DNA of 64,000 nucleotides from Labilithrix luteola (GTDB taxonomy: Bacteria; Myxococcota_A; Polyangia; Polyangiales; Polyangiaceae), in NCBI RefSeq assembly GCF_001263205.1, contig NZ_CP012333.1:7214001-7278000 (forward strand). Reading direction: 5' to 3'. The notes beneath the pieces were generated by a model. The model did not search any database and was not told the DNA's origin. It saw only the letters and a program-made list of their open reading frames with translations. Below, in pieces: positions 51,041 to 59,658 of the stretch. The stretch's first letter is position 1, and each line of letters begins with the position of its first letter. The position numbers were made by a program, and so were the translations under genes.

Positions 51041-53986
51041 TCACGGATCCGTCGTCAAGGGCGACCCGGCAACGGGCGGCACGCTGACGAGTTTCAGGAG
51101 CGCGTCCACCGCGAATGGCTTGTCGAGCCATCCCTCGGCGCCGACGTCGACTGCGCGTTGGCGGGCATCGCTCGCCGCGGTGACGACCACGATTGGAGCT
51201 CCGTGGCCGTGCCGATCGTGGAACTGCTGGGCGAACTCCCAACCGTTCATGACCGGCATTTTCATGTCGAGAAGGATGAGGTCCGGCATCCCACGCTCGA
51301 CAGCAGCGAGACCCTCGACCCCGTTGTGGGCTTGCACGACCTCAACACCCAATGACTCGATGACCTCGGCAACGGTCTCCAGCAGGTCGACGTCATCCTC
51401 GATGACGAGCACCTTGCGTCGAGCCGGCTCGACTCGCGTGACGTCTGCCCTACGCTGCGACGCCCCCATCGTAAAATCCTCCATCGGAATTCGCGCTCCT
51501 CGGAGGCCTGTGCGACCTTCGGGAGCGCGTGCCTTGTGATTCACAAGGCCTGTGCGACCTTCGGGAGCGCGTGCCTTGTGATTCACAAGGCCTAAGCGCC
51601 GCCGAGCGGCAAACTGAAACGGAACGTGCTGCCGTGCCTCCTCGCTCTCGAACCAGATGCGTCCGCCGTGGCGCTGGACGATCTCGCGACAAAGATAGAG
51701 CCCGATGCCCATGCCGCCGTAGTCGTACGGCGTACCGGTGTGTGCCCTGTAGAAGCGATTGAAAATGAGGCCCTGCTTGTCTTGCGGGATGCCTACGCCG
51801 TGGTCGCGAACCGATACAATCGCCTCGTGATCGGCTGGCATCACCGATACCTCGACGTCGCCGCCAGCGGGCGAATATCGGACCGCATTGTCGACGAGAT
51901 TGGCAATGACCTGTTGGATTCGATCCCGATCGGCACGCACGATGATCGGCTCTGCCGTTCGCGGACGAATCCGATGCTTTTGGGGCGCGGGCGCGATGCC
52001 GTCGACCGCCTCGATCACGAGCCGGGATAGTTCGACTGGCTCGAGGCTCAATTCGAGCTGACCCGAAGCCAGGCGCGAGACCTTGAGAAGGTCCGTGATG
52101 ATGCGGTCGATGCGGACTGCGCCGCGGTCGATGCGGGCGAGCATCTTGTTACGCTGCGCAGGCAAGACATCATCGCCCAGCCCGAGGAGCGCCTGAGCAC
52201 ACGTCTTCATGATGGCGACGGGGGTCTTCAGCTCATGTGCGGCTACCTCGACAAACTGCGCTTTCAAGCGCTCGAGCTCCATCGATTCGGTCACGTCGCG
52301 AAGCACCAACACCCCACCCGTGACCTCCCCCGTGTTGGTCCGCATCGGCGCAGCGCTCGCGCGAACGTAGACGTCGCGGTGAGTCTCCTGGTTGCGAAGC
52401 ACCTCGTCTTGATTGACCACCGGCGTGCCCGCGAGAGCGCGGTGGATCGCCATCTCTTCGGGCGCTACCCGTGTGCCGTCCACGTGCCGAAGCGCGACGA
52501 CGTCGGGCCACATCCGCGGCGCGTAGGCAGGAGTGAGAAGGTCGGCGACGCCGAAGAGCCTCGCGGCGGATCCGTTCACGGTCGAGATGTCCCCGTCGCG
52601 GTTCACGACCACGACCGCCTCGATCATGTTGTCGACGATCGCCTGCAGCTCGGAGGCCTTGCGCTGTCGGACCGCGACCTCCGCACGGACGACTCGGTTG
52701 GCCTCTGCAAGGGCATCCGTGCGCTCGCGAACGCGCTCCTCGAGTCTGTCGTGCGCCTCACGTAGCTCCTCTTGAGCCCGGCGGCGTTGCTCGATCTCCA
52801 GTTCGAGAAGGAAAGCGTAATGCACCGCTTCCGGGAAGCTGGCCATAGCGTCCTGAACGATGGCCTTGTTTTCGATATTGCTGGTCTCCACGCCAAGCCA
52901 GGGGAGTGGTTCGATGGGAGCGGGGCTGCTCCACACGATCTCGAACTGACAATCTCCTCGCAGCCGGCCGACGTGAGCACGTAGCGGCGTATGATGATTC
53001 GGCAGAATCGTCATGGGCCCGGCCGGGCTTGCCACCTCGCATCCAACCGTCGACTGCCTCACCGCAGCTGATTCGAACGTCCCAGCGTCCTCGACGGCCT
53101 GCCTCCAGAGCATGATCTGCGAGTACGCTGTCACGATAGGGGCCGAGCAGAGCTGTGCCATGCCGTTTCTTGCTCGGTACGCAAATACGAACTTATCGTT
53201 GTCGGGCGTATCGATGATTTGAAAGTAACTCCAGCAAGCGTAATGCCCCTCCGCCGAGTCGACCACCGGTTGCATTTCCGGCTCCGCGGCGCTGAGCGAA
53301 AGGATCGGGATGTCTTTCGCCGTGATCCCCGCCGCCCTGCACTGACGAAAGAATCCAAGATTACTCTCGCCGTTGAGCGAGTTGATGACGACCGAAGGCG
53401 ATAGCCGTCGAATCTCGTCGACGACGGCTGAGAAGTCTTGCGCGCCGAGCTGGACGTAGCGCTCAGCGACGACCTCACGGCCGGGGTGAGCCTTCACGAT
53501 CGAGCGAATCAGCCGGTTGGCGACACGTGGAAAGACATAGTCCGACCCGACCAGCAGAACGCGCGGGCCGAGGTTTGCGATCGCCCAATCCAGCGCGGGG
53601 GCCGCCTGTTGGTTGAGGCAGCTTCCCAGGTAAAAGATGTTCTCGGACTGTTCGAGCCCCTCGTACTGCACCGGGTAGTAGAGAACGTTGTCTGCTTCTT
53701 CCACCACGCGCTTGACGGCCTTTCGAGAAGCCGAGGTCCAGCATCCGAAGAGGGCCTTGCTCCCCACGCGATCGAGCTCTTCTGCGCGACGGGCGAAGGA
53801 GCTGGCCTCCGATTCGCCGTCCGCGATCTCAGGCTCGATCCGATACCCGAGAACGCCGCCACTCGCGTTGATCTCGTCGATGGCCATCCGCTCGGCGGTG
53901 AGAAGCGGCAACTCGCTGGATGACATCGTTCCAGTCAGCGAATGGATCAGCCCAATCTTCACGCTCTTTTGCCTGCTCGCCTGCAT
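51041..53986 (-). CDS. Sensor histidine kinase with AmiC/UrtA-like domain, read through into response regulator
   Basis: 981 aa as read. Residues about 8-375 are a periplasmic-binding-type fold close to AmiC/UrtA (KIGLIHSLTGTMSSSE, FGCWTSASRKAVKRV, LYYPVQYEGLEQSENIFYLGS, VLLVGSDYVFPRVANRLIR). There is no signal peptide or TM helix, so it senses amide- or urea-like ligands in the cytoplasm. A coiled coil (about 385-445), PAS (about 450-565), HisKA (VAAHELKTPVAIM) and HATPase (NLVDNAVRYSP, GGMGIGLYL) follow. The kinase end GSTFRFSLPLGGA with stop TAG 51592-51594 lies in another frame. The REC domain (LILLDMKMP) has its own start at ATG 51469 with GGAGG. Confidence 0.8.
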   Translation of the reverse strand: MQASRQKSVKIGLIHSLTGTMSSSELPLLTAERMAIDEINASGGVLGYRIEPEIADGESEASSFARRAEELDRVGSKALFGCWTSASRKAVKRVVEEADNVLYYPVQYEGLEQSENIFYLGSCLNQQAAPALDWAIANLGPRVLLVGSDYVFPRVANRLIRSIVKAHPGREVVAERYVQLGAQDFSAVVDEIRRLSPSVVINSLNGESNLGFFRQCRAAGITAKDIPILSLSAAEPEMQPVVDSAEGHYACWSYFQIIDTPDNDKFVFAYRARNGMAQLCSAPIVTAYSQIMLWRQAVEDAGTFESAAVRQSTVGCEVASPAGPMTILPNHHTPLRAHVGRLRGDCQFEIVWSSPAPIEPLPWLGVETSNIENKAIVQDAMASFPEAVHYAFLLELEIEQRRRAQEELREAHDRLEERVRERTDALAEANRVVRAEVAVRQRKASELQAIVDNMIEAVVVVNRDGDISTVNGSAARLFGVADLLTPAYAPRMWPDVVALRHVDGTRVAPEEMAIHRALAGTPVVNQDEVLRNQETHRDVYVRASAAPMRTNTGEVTGGVLVLRDVTESMELERLKAQFVEVAAHELKTPVAIMKTCAQALLGLGDDVLPAQRNKMLARIDRGAVRIDRIITDLLKVSRLASGQLELSLEPVELSRLVIEAVDGIAPAPQKHRIRPRTAEPIIVRADRDRIQQVIANLVDNAVRYSPAGGDVEVSVMPADHEAIVSVRDHGVGIPQDKQGLIFNRFYRAHTGTPYDYGGMGIGLYLCREIVQRHGGRIWFESEEARQHVPFQFAARRRLGLVNHKARAPEGRTGLVNHKARAPEGRTGLRGARIPMEDFTMGASQRRADVTRVEPARRKVLVIEDDVDLLETVAEVIESLGVEVVQAHNGVEGLAAVERGMPDLILLDMKMPVMNGWEFAQQFHDRHGHGAPIVVVTAASDARQRAVDVGAEGWLDKPFAVDALLKLVSVPPVAGSPLTTDP
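51504..51593. repeat. Two tandem 42-bp repeats carrying a 19-bp palindrome
   Basis: Units at 51504-51545 and 51546-51587 are identical, with a partial third unit to 51593. Each unit contributes to the palindrome GCCTTGTGATTCACAAGGC (51531-51549 and 51573-51591; 9-bp arms, 1-base centre). They sit exactly between the out-of-frame kinase stop and the response-regulator ribosome binding site, so they look intergenic although currently in frame. Confidence 0.85.
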
Positions 53987-54199
53987 CGCTTTCGCTCGAC
54001 TGGCCAGGGCACACGTTCGCTAGTTGAGTTGCAAGTTGAGTGCCCATACGGGGCACGCGCGCAGCCTTGGCTTACGCTCCTCCCGCTCGCCGTAAGCTCT
54101 CGCTTCCGGGCCACAGCTCTCACCGGTCACCGGCCCTTGCGTGAATGCGAACGACTCCGGAGCTTCCCACGGGGGAGGCCGCCTGGATCGAGAGCCAAC
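53987..54199. other. Non-coding gap between kinase start and operon C end
   Basis: 213 bp with no convincing gene. GTTGAGT occurs twice at about 54023-54041, upstream of the kinase gene on its strand's complement; a promoter is expected here but no clear -35/-10 was seen. Confidence 0.3.
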
Positions 54200-55306
54200 T
54201 CAGCGTTCGAGAATGCGGCGCTCGCCTGTGAGCGGCGCAGCCGCGCCGGTGATGCCCTCGATGAACGCGTTGTACTGCGTCGCGATCGGCTGGCCCGAGC
54301 CCGTCCGCGCGGGATCGAGGGCTTTCGTGCGCATGGCCGTCCCCACGGGAAACACCGTGACGAGGCGCGCGCGCTGGTCGGCCGAGTCGCGCGCGGAGTA
54401 GACGAGGAGGTTCGTATTGCCGTCGGGCGCGGCGGTGCGCGCGACGAACGGGACGAAGTCCGTACGCAGGACGACCGTACGTGAAGCGCCGTTGGCGAGC
54501 GGGATGTGCAAGGTCTCCTCGACCCGCACCGGCGCCAGCCTCGCAAAGTCGAATGCGCGCAGCTCCGTGGATACGCCCCGCGCGCCGGCGCCGACCGCAG
54601 CGAGCTCGCGTGCGTCGTCCGGCGTGCGAAATGCGATCTTGCCTGCGAAGTATGTCACGTTGGCGAAGAGCGATCCGTCCTTCGGCAGAGGCCCCAGCGT
54701 GCCGCGCGAGAGCCCGAAACCAGCCTCGAGGTCGTCGCGCACCCATCGCGCGCGCTTGAAACCGAACGGCGTGGGCAGGAGACTGAAGACGTAACCGTAG
54801 GTGTGCTCGACGCCGGCGAAGGTGACCGCGTCGTGAATCGGGCCGAAGTTGCCGTGGCGCGCGCCGGGCATTCCAGCGCGCGCGTTGATGGCGTCGAGGA
54901 CGGCCTCGTCAACCGTGGGCCGAGGGCTTGGTAGGTCGAGCTGCGAGGCATCGTAATTGCCGCTTCGTCCCCAAAGATCGACGTACTTGAGGTCGTCACC
55001 GCCGATCGTCGAGACGGACGCGATCGCCGCGTCGAGCGCAGGCGACTCGCGCGCGAGCCGGGAGAGGATGCGGTCGCGCGCACCGTCCGCGGGGGACGCC
55101 GCCCCCTCAAGGTCGCGCGCGATACCGGCGTACGGGCAGTCCTCCGCCTGTTCCCCGGCGATCGGGCAGGGGGCGCGCTCGACGGCCGGCGCCGAGCCTC
55201 GCGCGCGCGTATGGTTCGCCGCGCAGCCAGTAGCGATTGCGATCGCGGCGACGCAGGCTCCCGCTGACATCAAGAGGTTTTCGGCCGACGTTCGTGACGT
55301 TCGCAT
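54200..55306 (-). CDS. Lipoprotein of unknown function at end of operon C
   Basis: 368 aa. ATG 55306 opens a lipoprotein signal (MRTSRTSAENLLMSAGACVAAIAIATGC); in-frame sequence upstream overlaps the preceding gene. The mature protein has a short Cys pair (CPIAGEQAEDCPY). An alpha/beta region includes PGARHGNFGPIHDAVTFAGVEHTYGYVFSLLPTPFGFKRARW, and a C-terminal strand region includes NTNLLVYSARDSADQRARLVTVFPVGTAM. No family recognised. Operon A may have an equivalent beyond the left edge of the window. Confidence 0.6.
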   Translation of the reverse strand: MRTSRTSAENLLMSAGACVAAIAIATGCAANHTRARGSAPAVERAPCPIAGEQAEDCPYAGIARDLEGAASPADGARDRILSRLARESPALDAAIASVSTIGGDDLKYVDLWGRSGNYDASQLDLPSPRPTVDEAVLDAINARAGMPGARHGNFGPIHDAVTFAGVEHTYGYVFSLLPTPFGFKRARWVRDDLEAGFGLSRGTLGPLPKDGSLFANVTYFAGKIAFRTPDDARELAAVGAGARGVSTELRAFDFARLAPVRVEETLHIPLANGASRTVVLRTDFVPFVARTAAPDGNTNLLVYSARDSADQRARLVTVFPVGTAMRTKALDPARTGSGQPIATQYNAFIEGITGAAAPLTGERRILER

Positions 55307-55320
55307 CGTGTCGTCGGAGG

Positions 55321-57165
55321 CTACTCGCTCTCGCATCGAGCTGCCGTACGAAGCGGAGGGGGCCTCACGCTTCTGCAATCCGGATCACGGCAGTCAGTGA
55401 ACGACGAGTGGCCGCGTGACCAGCGTGCGTTGTGCCAGGCCGCCGACGAGCGCGTAGCTCGCGGCTTCGCCAGTCCCCAGAGCGTCGCCGTGAACGGACT
55501 GCGGCTCGACATGTGGTGGAGACCGTAGCCGCAGGTGCCGGCGCCGACCTGCAGCAACTGTCCACCGTCGGTGAGAGGAATGCGCACGTATTCGAAGCGT
55601 CCATCGGTGCCGAGCGGACGGAAACCCGAAAGCGGGCCGCCGGCGCAGTCGAGATTCACGTCGTCGAAGCCTTGCGAGCCACGCACGCGAATGACGACCA
55701 GCGAAGTGTTCGGATAGGTCGGATCGGCGAAGAAGCTATAGTCATTCAGATACTGCGCCGTGGGAATGACGTTGACGAACTCAGGGTCGCCCAGCGAGAA
55801 CGTGGGATTCACGTTCGCGCATCCCGTCATGTAGCCGGCGACATAGATCGGATGCTCGGCGTCCTGCGAACGAACGACGAAGGGATCGCGCGTCCAGAAC
55901 GTTCCGATCGCTCCGCTGTCGAGCTTCGTCGGAGCGCCGCCCGGAGGCGCCGGATCGTAGGTGAGCTCCGTGCCGTCGACGGCGGCGACGATTCGGTACG
56001 GCGAATTTTCCGAATCACCGAGGCGAGGCAGATGCCCCACCGCGGCGTATTCCGAGCCCCATTGCGCAAAGGACGGGATCTGCTGCTGCGCCGTATCACA
56101 CGCCATCACGTCTTGCGGAAGGAGCATGCACGAGTGCGCGCCGAACACCGTGGTCGGCTTCGATGAGGTGACGATACTTCCGGTGAGCTCGTCTGCCTGC
56201 GCGATCTGCAGATATTGACCCCGATTGATTCGGTACGTCGCCGGAGCGCCCTTGGGAGCGCCGACGAAGTCGCGGTCGTCTTGAATGTCCGCGGTTGGCC
56301 GAATCTCGATGACGGTGTCGTCCTCTTTTGCCACGATCTGTACGGCGGGGAAGAGGCCGAACCGGTTGTAGTTCGAGGCGAGTCCCATCGACCACGGCTC
56401 GATGACCACGTGCTCCTTGCCCCACGTGGAGGTCGGTAGAAGCAACGTCGCCGTCGGGACGGTGCTCGCGGCGCCGCCGAACGGGAAGATCGTCGAGGCG
56501 CTCACCGGCACCGATGCGGTCAGGTGGAACGACGTGCTTGTACCGCGGATGATCCTGTCCGGATTCTCCGTCGTCGCCGGACGAACTCCCGCGGGACATT
56601 TGATGTGGTCCGTGCCAGGAGGATCGGCGAGGAAGAGGACGACCGCTTCGCCCGGCGCGACGGGCCCCTCGTGAGGAAGGAGCGATTTATCCCCCTTCTT
56701 CATGGTGAAAATGGCCCCCGTGAGGTCGAGGTCCTTGCCGCCATATTCCAGACGAACCGTGCTCGGCGTCGCCGACGTGTTGACGAGGTACGCGGCGTAG
56801 CAGCCGGTCTTGTCCTCGAAGGTGATCCCGATCGCGCTGTACAGGGGCGGCGGCTGAAAGAAGAACTCGCAACCACGCGACCCCTTCTCGCGTTCGGCGG
56901 CGACACAAGGTTCGACACATTCTGCGCCGCCGCACGCGAGCTCGGGCGGGCACGCGGTGACGACTTCGTCGGTGCAGTTCTTCACGACGGAGCGACCGTC
57001 GTACGAACACCGAAGGCCATCGCAGTGCTTGTCCTCGGCGTCGCTCCCCGCCTCAGGGAAGACCCCGGCGGGCGCTGGCTCGAACCCCCTATCCGTCGTC
57101 GAGCACGCACCGACGGCGATGAACCCAAGTGCAACGAATGGAAGTGGTCGAATCGAAAGCATCAT
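55321..57165 (-). CDS. IgGFc-binding-like lipoprotein (operon C), 3' end frameshifted
   Basis: 614 aa as read. Signal ends VGAC. Cys-rich segment (CDGLRCSYDGRS, CPPELACGGAECVEPC), then a long beta-rich region with GCYAAYLVNTS, TATLLLPTSTWGKEH, YLQIAQADELTGSIVTSSKPTTVFGAHSCM and HPIYVAGYMTGC, typical of IgGFc-binding domains. The last about 48 residues are Arg-rich and look spurious. Adding one G to the run 55475-55478 gives ATLWGTGEAASYALVGGLAQ ending at TGA 55394-55396, a sensible C terminus. ATG 57165 overlaps the RCC1 stop (ATGA). Paralogue of the gene cut by the left edge. Confidence 0.8.
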   Translation of the reverse strand: MMLSIRPLPFVALGFIAVGACSTTDRGFEPAPAGVFPEAGSDAEDKHCDGLRCSYDGRSVVKNCTDEVVTACPPELACGGAECVEPCVAAEREKGSRGCEFFFQPPPLYSAIGITFEDKTGCYAAYLVNTSATPSTVRLEYGGKDLDLTGAIFTMKKGDKSLLPHEGPVAPGEAVVLFLADPPGTDHIKCPAGVRPATTENPDRIIRGTSTSFHLTASVPVSASTIFPFGGAASTVPTATLLLPTSTWGKEHVVIEPWSMGLASNYNRFGLFPAVQIVAKEDDTVIEIRPTADIQDDRDFVGAPKGAPATYRINRGQYLQIAQADELTGSIVTSSKPTTVFGAHSCMLLPQDVMACDTAQQQIPSFAQWGSEYAAVGHLPRLGDSENSPYRIVAAVDGTELTYDPAPPGGAPTKLDSGAIGTFWTRDPFVVRSQDAEHPIYVAGYMTGCANVNPTFSLGDPEFVNVIPTAQYLNDYSFFADPTYPNTSLVVIRVRGSQGFDDVNLDCAGGPLSGFRPLGTDGRFEYVRIPLTDGGQLLQVGAGTCGYGLHHMSSRSPFTATLWGLAKPRATRSSAAWHNARWSRGHSSFTDCRDPDCRSVRPPPLRTAARCESE

Positions 57166-58427
57166 GGGAACTCCACCGGCAGCGGCGACGGGTCTGTGGT
57201 GAACGGTGTCTTCTGTCCGCGCTGCCCGAAGCCGTCATCCCCCCAGCAATAGACACGGCCGCTCACGCTGAGTGCGCAGGTCGTCCCCGCGGTCGCTTCC
57301 ACGCGAACGATCGGCTCGGAGAGATTCGACACCATGACCGGCAAATCACGGAACACCTGGGTTCCGTCACCGGCTTGTCCGTAGTCGTTCCGGCCCCAGC
57401 AATAGACGGCGCCCTTGGGCGTCACGGCGCAGCCGCGGCCGAAGTGACCGTCACCGAAGTCGCCGAGCGCAACATGAACCGCTCTGGGAACGAGCGCGAC
57501 CGGAAGCGGCCGAAGGTCGCCGCCGGAATCGTCACGCCCGTCTCCCCAGCACCGGAGCGAACCTTGAGCCAGTACGCAGCCGCCATAGCCGCCGAAGACG
57601 TGATCGGCGCGATCGACGGCGATACGCGAAGGCCTGGGATCGGGCTTCTGCTCCGTCGCTCGACCGATCAACGGCGAGAGGCCCCAGCTCACGACCTCGC
57701 CGCTCGCTCGGCGAGCGATGATCGCGTGGGCATTGATGGGGGGACACCATGGGCACCCTGGATTGAGAATCGTGCCGTGTGCGATCGCGATCTCGTCGAC
57801 GGGACCGTCGAGCGGGATGGTCGTGGGCGGGACGTCCTCGTCGGGGCCGGCATCGGCATACGCGAGGACGCCGTCCAAGCCGTTCTTGCCCCAGCAGGTG
57901 ACCTTGCCGTCCGTGAGGACTGCGCATCCAAGGCCGTCGCCCATGCGGATCGAGCGAACAGCGGGCAGTGATCCCTCGCCGTTGGACGGGGCCACCGCAG
58001 GCCCCCAGCAAGAGACACTCCCGCCATCGACGACCGCGCAGGTACGGTCGAGCGCGACGGCGCCCGCGATGCCGTCCACGGGCGCGGCCGTTGCGCTCCA
58101 CGTGCCTCCATCTCGCCCGAGCTCACCCGACGCGTTTCGTCCCCAGCAGGAGACGCGGCCGTCGTCGAGGAGCGCGCAAAAGCTCTCGGACCAGGACGCC
58201 GAGAGATCGCGCACACAGGGCGTGACAGCGCACGAGACCTCGAGGCGAGGGGAGTCCTCCGGCGCATCGACGGATGCGTCCTCGACTGCGGGGCTAAGGG
58301 GGACTGGAGGCGTCGCCGCGTCGGGGACATCCTGTGTCTCGCGCGCTTGCTCTTCGCTACAACTTGCTGGAACAGCGAGCAAGACGAGCGCGATGACCGC
58401 GCGAGGCAGCACGCGACCGAACGCCAT
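57162..58427 (-). CDS. RCC1-repeat beta-propeller lipoprotein (operon C)
   Basis: 421 aa. ATG 58427 starts a lipoprotein signal (MAFGRVLPRAVIALVLLAVPASC) 4 bases after the preceding stop. Acidic linker, then RCC1-like blades: SFCALLDDGRVSCWGRNASGELG, RTCAVVDGGSVSCWG, GCAVLTDGKVTCWGKNG, GCAVTPKGAVYCWGRNDYGQ, TCALSVSGRVYCWGDDGFG. Each blade has two cysteines. Positional equivalent of 834-2261 in operon A. Confidence 0.85.
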   Translation of the reverse strand: MAFGRVLPRAVIALVLLAVPASCSEEQARETQDVPDAATPPVPLSPAVEDASVDAPEDSPRLEVSCAVTPCVRDLSASWSESFCALLDDGRVSCWGRNASGELGRDGGTWSATAAPVDGIAGAVALDRTCAVVDGGSVSCWGPAVAPSNGEGSLPAVRSIRMGDGLGCAVLTDGKVTCWGKNGLDGVLAYADAGPDEDVPPTTIPLDGPVDEIAIAHGTILNPGCPWCPPINAHAIIARRASGEVVSWGLSPLIGRATEQKPDPRPSRIAVDRADHVFGGYGGCVLAQGSLRCWGDGRDDSGGDLRPLPVALVPRAVHVALGDFGDGHFGRGCAVTPKGAVYCWGRNDYGQAGDGTQVFRDLPVMVSNLSEPIVRVEATAGTTCALSVSGRVYCWGDDGFGQRGQKTPFTTDPSPLPVEFP

Positions 58428-58431
58428 GTGC

Positions 58432-59658
58432 TCAGTTGGTCGTCTTGTGAAAAACATACGACTCTCCCGCTAGCCAAACGTTGTCGCTCCGCGTGCCGCG
58501 AACGACGTGAAACGGTTTCATCAGCGCGATGCCCGTGAACGCGACCGTCGATATTTGCCATACGCCGGCGTCCCCGGAGGTGTCCGCGAAGATGTCATGA
58601 CCGCGATTCACCTTGCTGAAGCCCGCCAAGTACAAGTCGTCGGAGGACGTTCCCCAGATCGATCGTCGCTCCTTATCGACCCACATTGCGTAGGAGAACG
58701 GGGAGGAGGCGATGTCGACGCCGCCGTCCGCCTGAAGGCGAATCCTCGCGACCGAGTTCGCGAAAAAGCCTTCCGTGATGGCGACGAGCTCACGAGGCGC
58801 CGTCGCGGTGGCGACACCGACCGTCGCCGTCATCGGAACGGCGCTGCCGACCGCAACGCAGGAAGGAAGCCCGAAGTCCGACGGCTCGTCCGGTGTGCCT
58901 TCGATGACCGTTTGCCAGACGCCGGCGCTCTTGTGCGCGACGACTCCGCACGGCGGATACGACCCGCGCACGCCCGTCACCCAGATGTCGTCAGGGCTCG
59001 TTCCGACCAGTGAGACGAACTTCGCCTCGTCCGCCGGGACGTCGCCGCCGAAATCGATCGTCCAATCGTCGCCGGCGCCTTCAAGGTGCCAGACGCGTGC
59101 ATCCGCGAGCGCGTAGATCTCGTGCTCCCCGATGCCGCGAACGACGCTTACCGGCGTGGTCACCGCAATCGGGCGGACGGTCCATTTCCAATCGGTCCCC
59201 TCGCGACGACCGTGCGCGACATACCCGGCCTCGCCGCCCGAGACCCATACGTCCGTTTTGGAGGCCCACACGGACGTGAGGATGAAGGGAACCTCGTGGA
59301 TCACCTTCCACGCGCCCTGTTCGTAGATGACGACGGAGGATCGGCCATTGCGCGACGCGACGGCCACCGCAGCGTCCTCGAGCGGCCACAAGTCGTCGAA
59401 CGACAATCGCGAGTCCACCTCGATCGAGCACCATCCTGCGGACGTGCATGCGTCCGCGATGAGAGCGTCCGCATCGTTTCCGCCGCCTTCGGTGTCACTG
59501 CCGGAATCCGAGATCTCGGGCGCACGCTGATCGGCGCCACCAGCGTCATCGGAATAGGACGACAGCGGCTCGTCCTCGGATCCGGCACACGCCGCCGCGG
59601 CCGACGAGACAGCCATCAAGCTTGCGACGATCGCGCTGGCACGATGAAGTGAGCTCAC
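58432..59658 (-). CDS. WAVG-type beta-propeller lipoprotein 2 (operon C)
   Basis: 408 aa from GTG 59658, overlapping the preceding stop as GTGA. The signal ends AAAACAG. Acidic linker (SDTEGGGNDADALIADAC), then divergent propeller blades (FDDLWPLEDAAVAVASRNGRSSVVIY, VWASKTDVWVSGGEAGYVAHG, VGTSPDDIWVTGVRG, IWGTSSDDLYLAGFSK, GTRSDNVWLAGES). The blades are less regular than in the operon A copies. Ligand unknown. Confidence 0.75.
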   Translation of the reverse strand: MSSLHRASAIVASLMAVSSAAAACAGSEDEPLSSYSDDAGGADQRAPEISDSGSDTEGGGNDADALIADACTSAGWCSIEVDSRLSFDDLWPLEDAAVAVASRNGRSSVVIYEQGAWKVIHEVPFILTSVWASKTDVWVSGGEAGYVAHGRREGTDWKWTVRPIAVTTPVSVVRGIGEHEIYALADARVWHLEGAGDDWTIDFGGDVPADEAKFVSLVGTSPDDIWVTGVRGSYPPCGVVAHKSAGVWQTVIEGTPDEPSDFGLPSCVAVGSAVPMTATVGVATATAPRELVAITEGFFANSVARIRLQADGGVDIASSPFSYAMWVDKERRSIWGTSSDDLYLAGFSKVNRGHDIFADTSGDAGVWQISTVAFTGIALMKPFHVVRGTRSDNVWLAGESYVFHKTTN

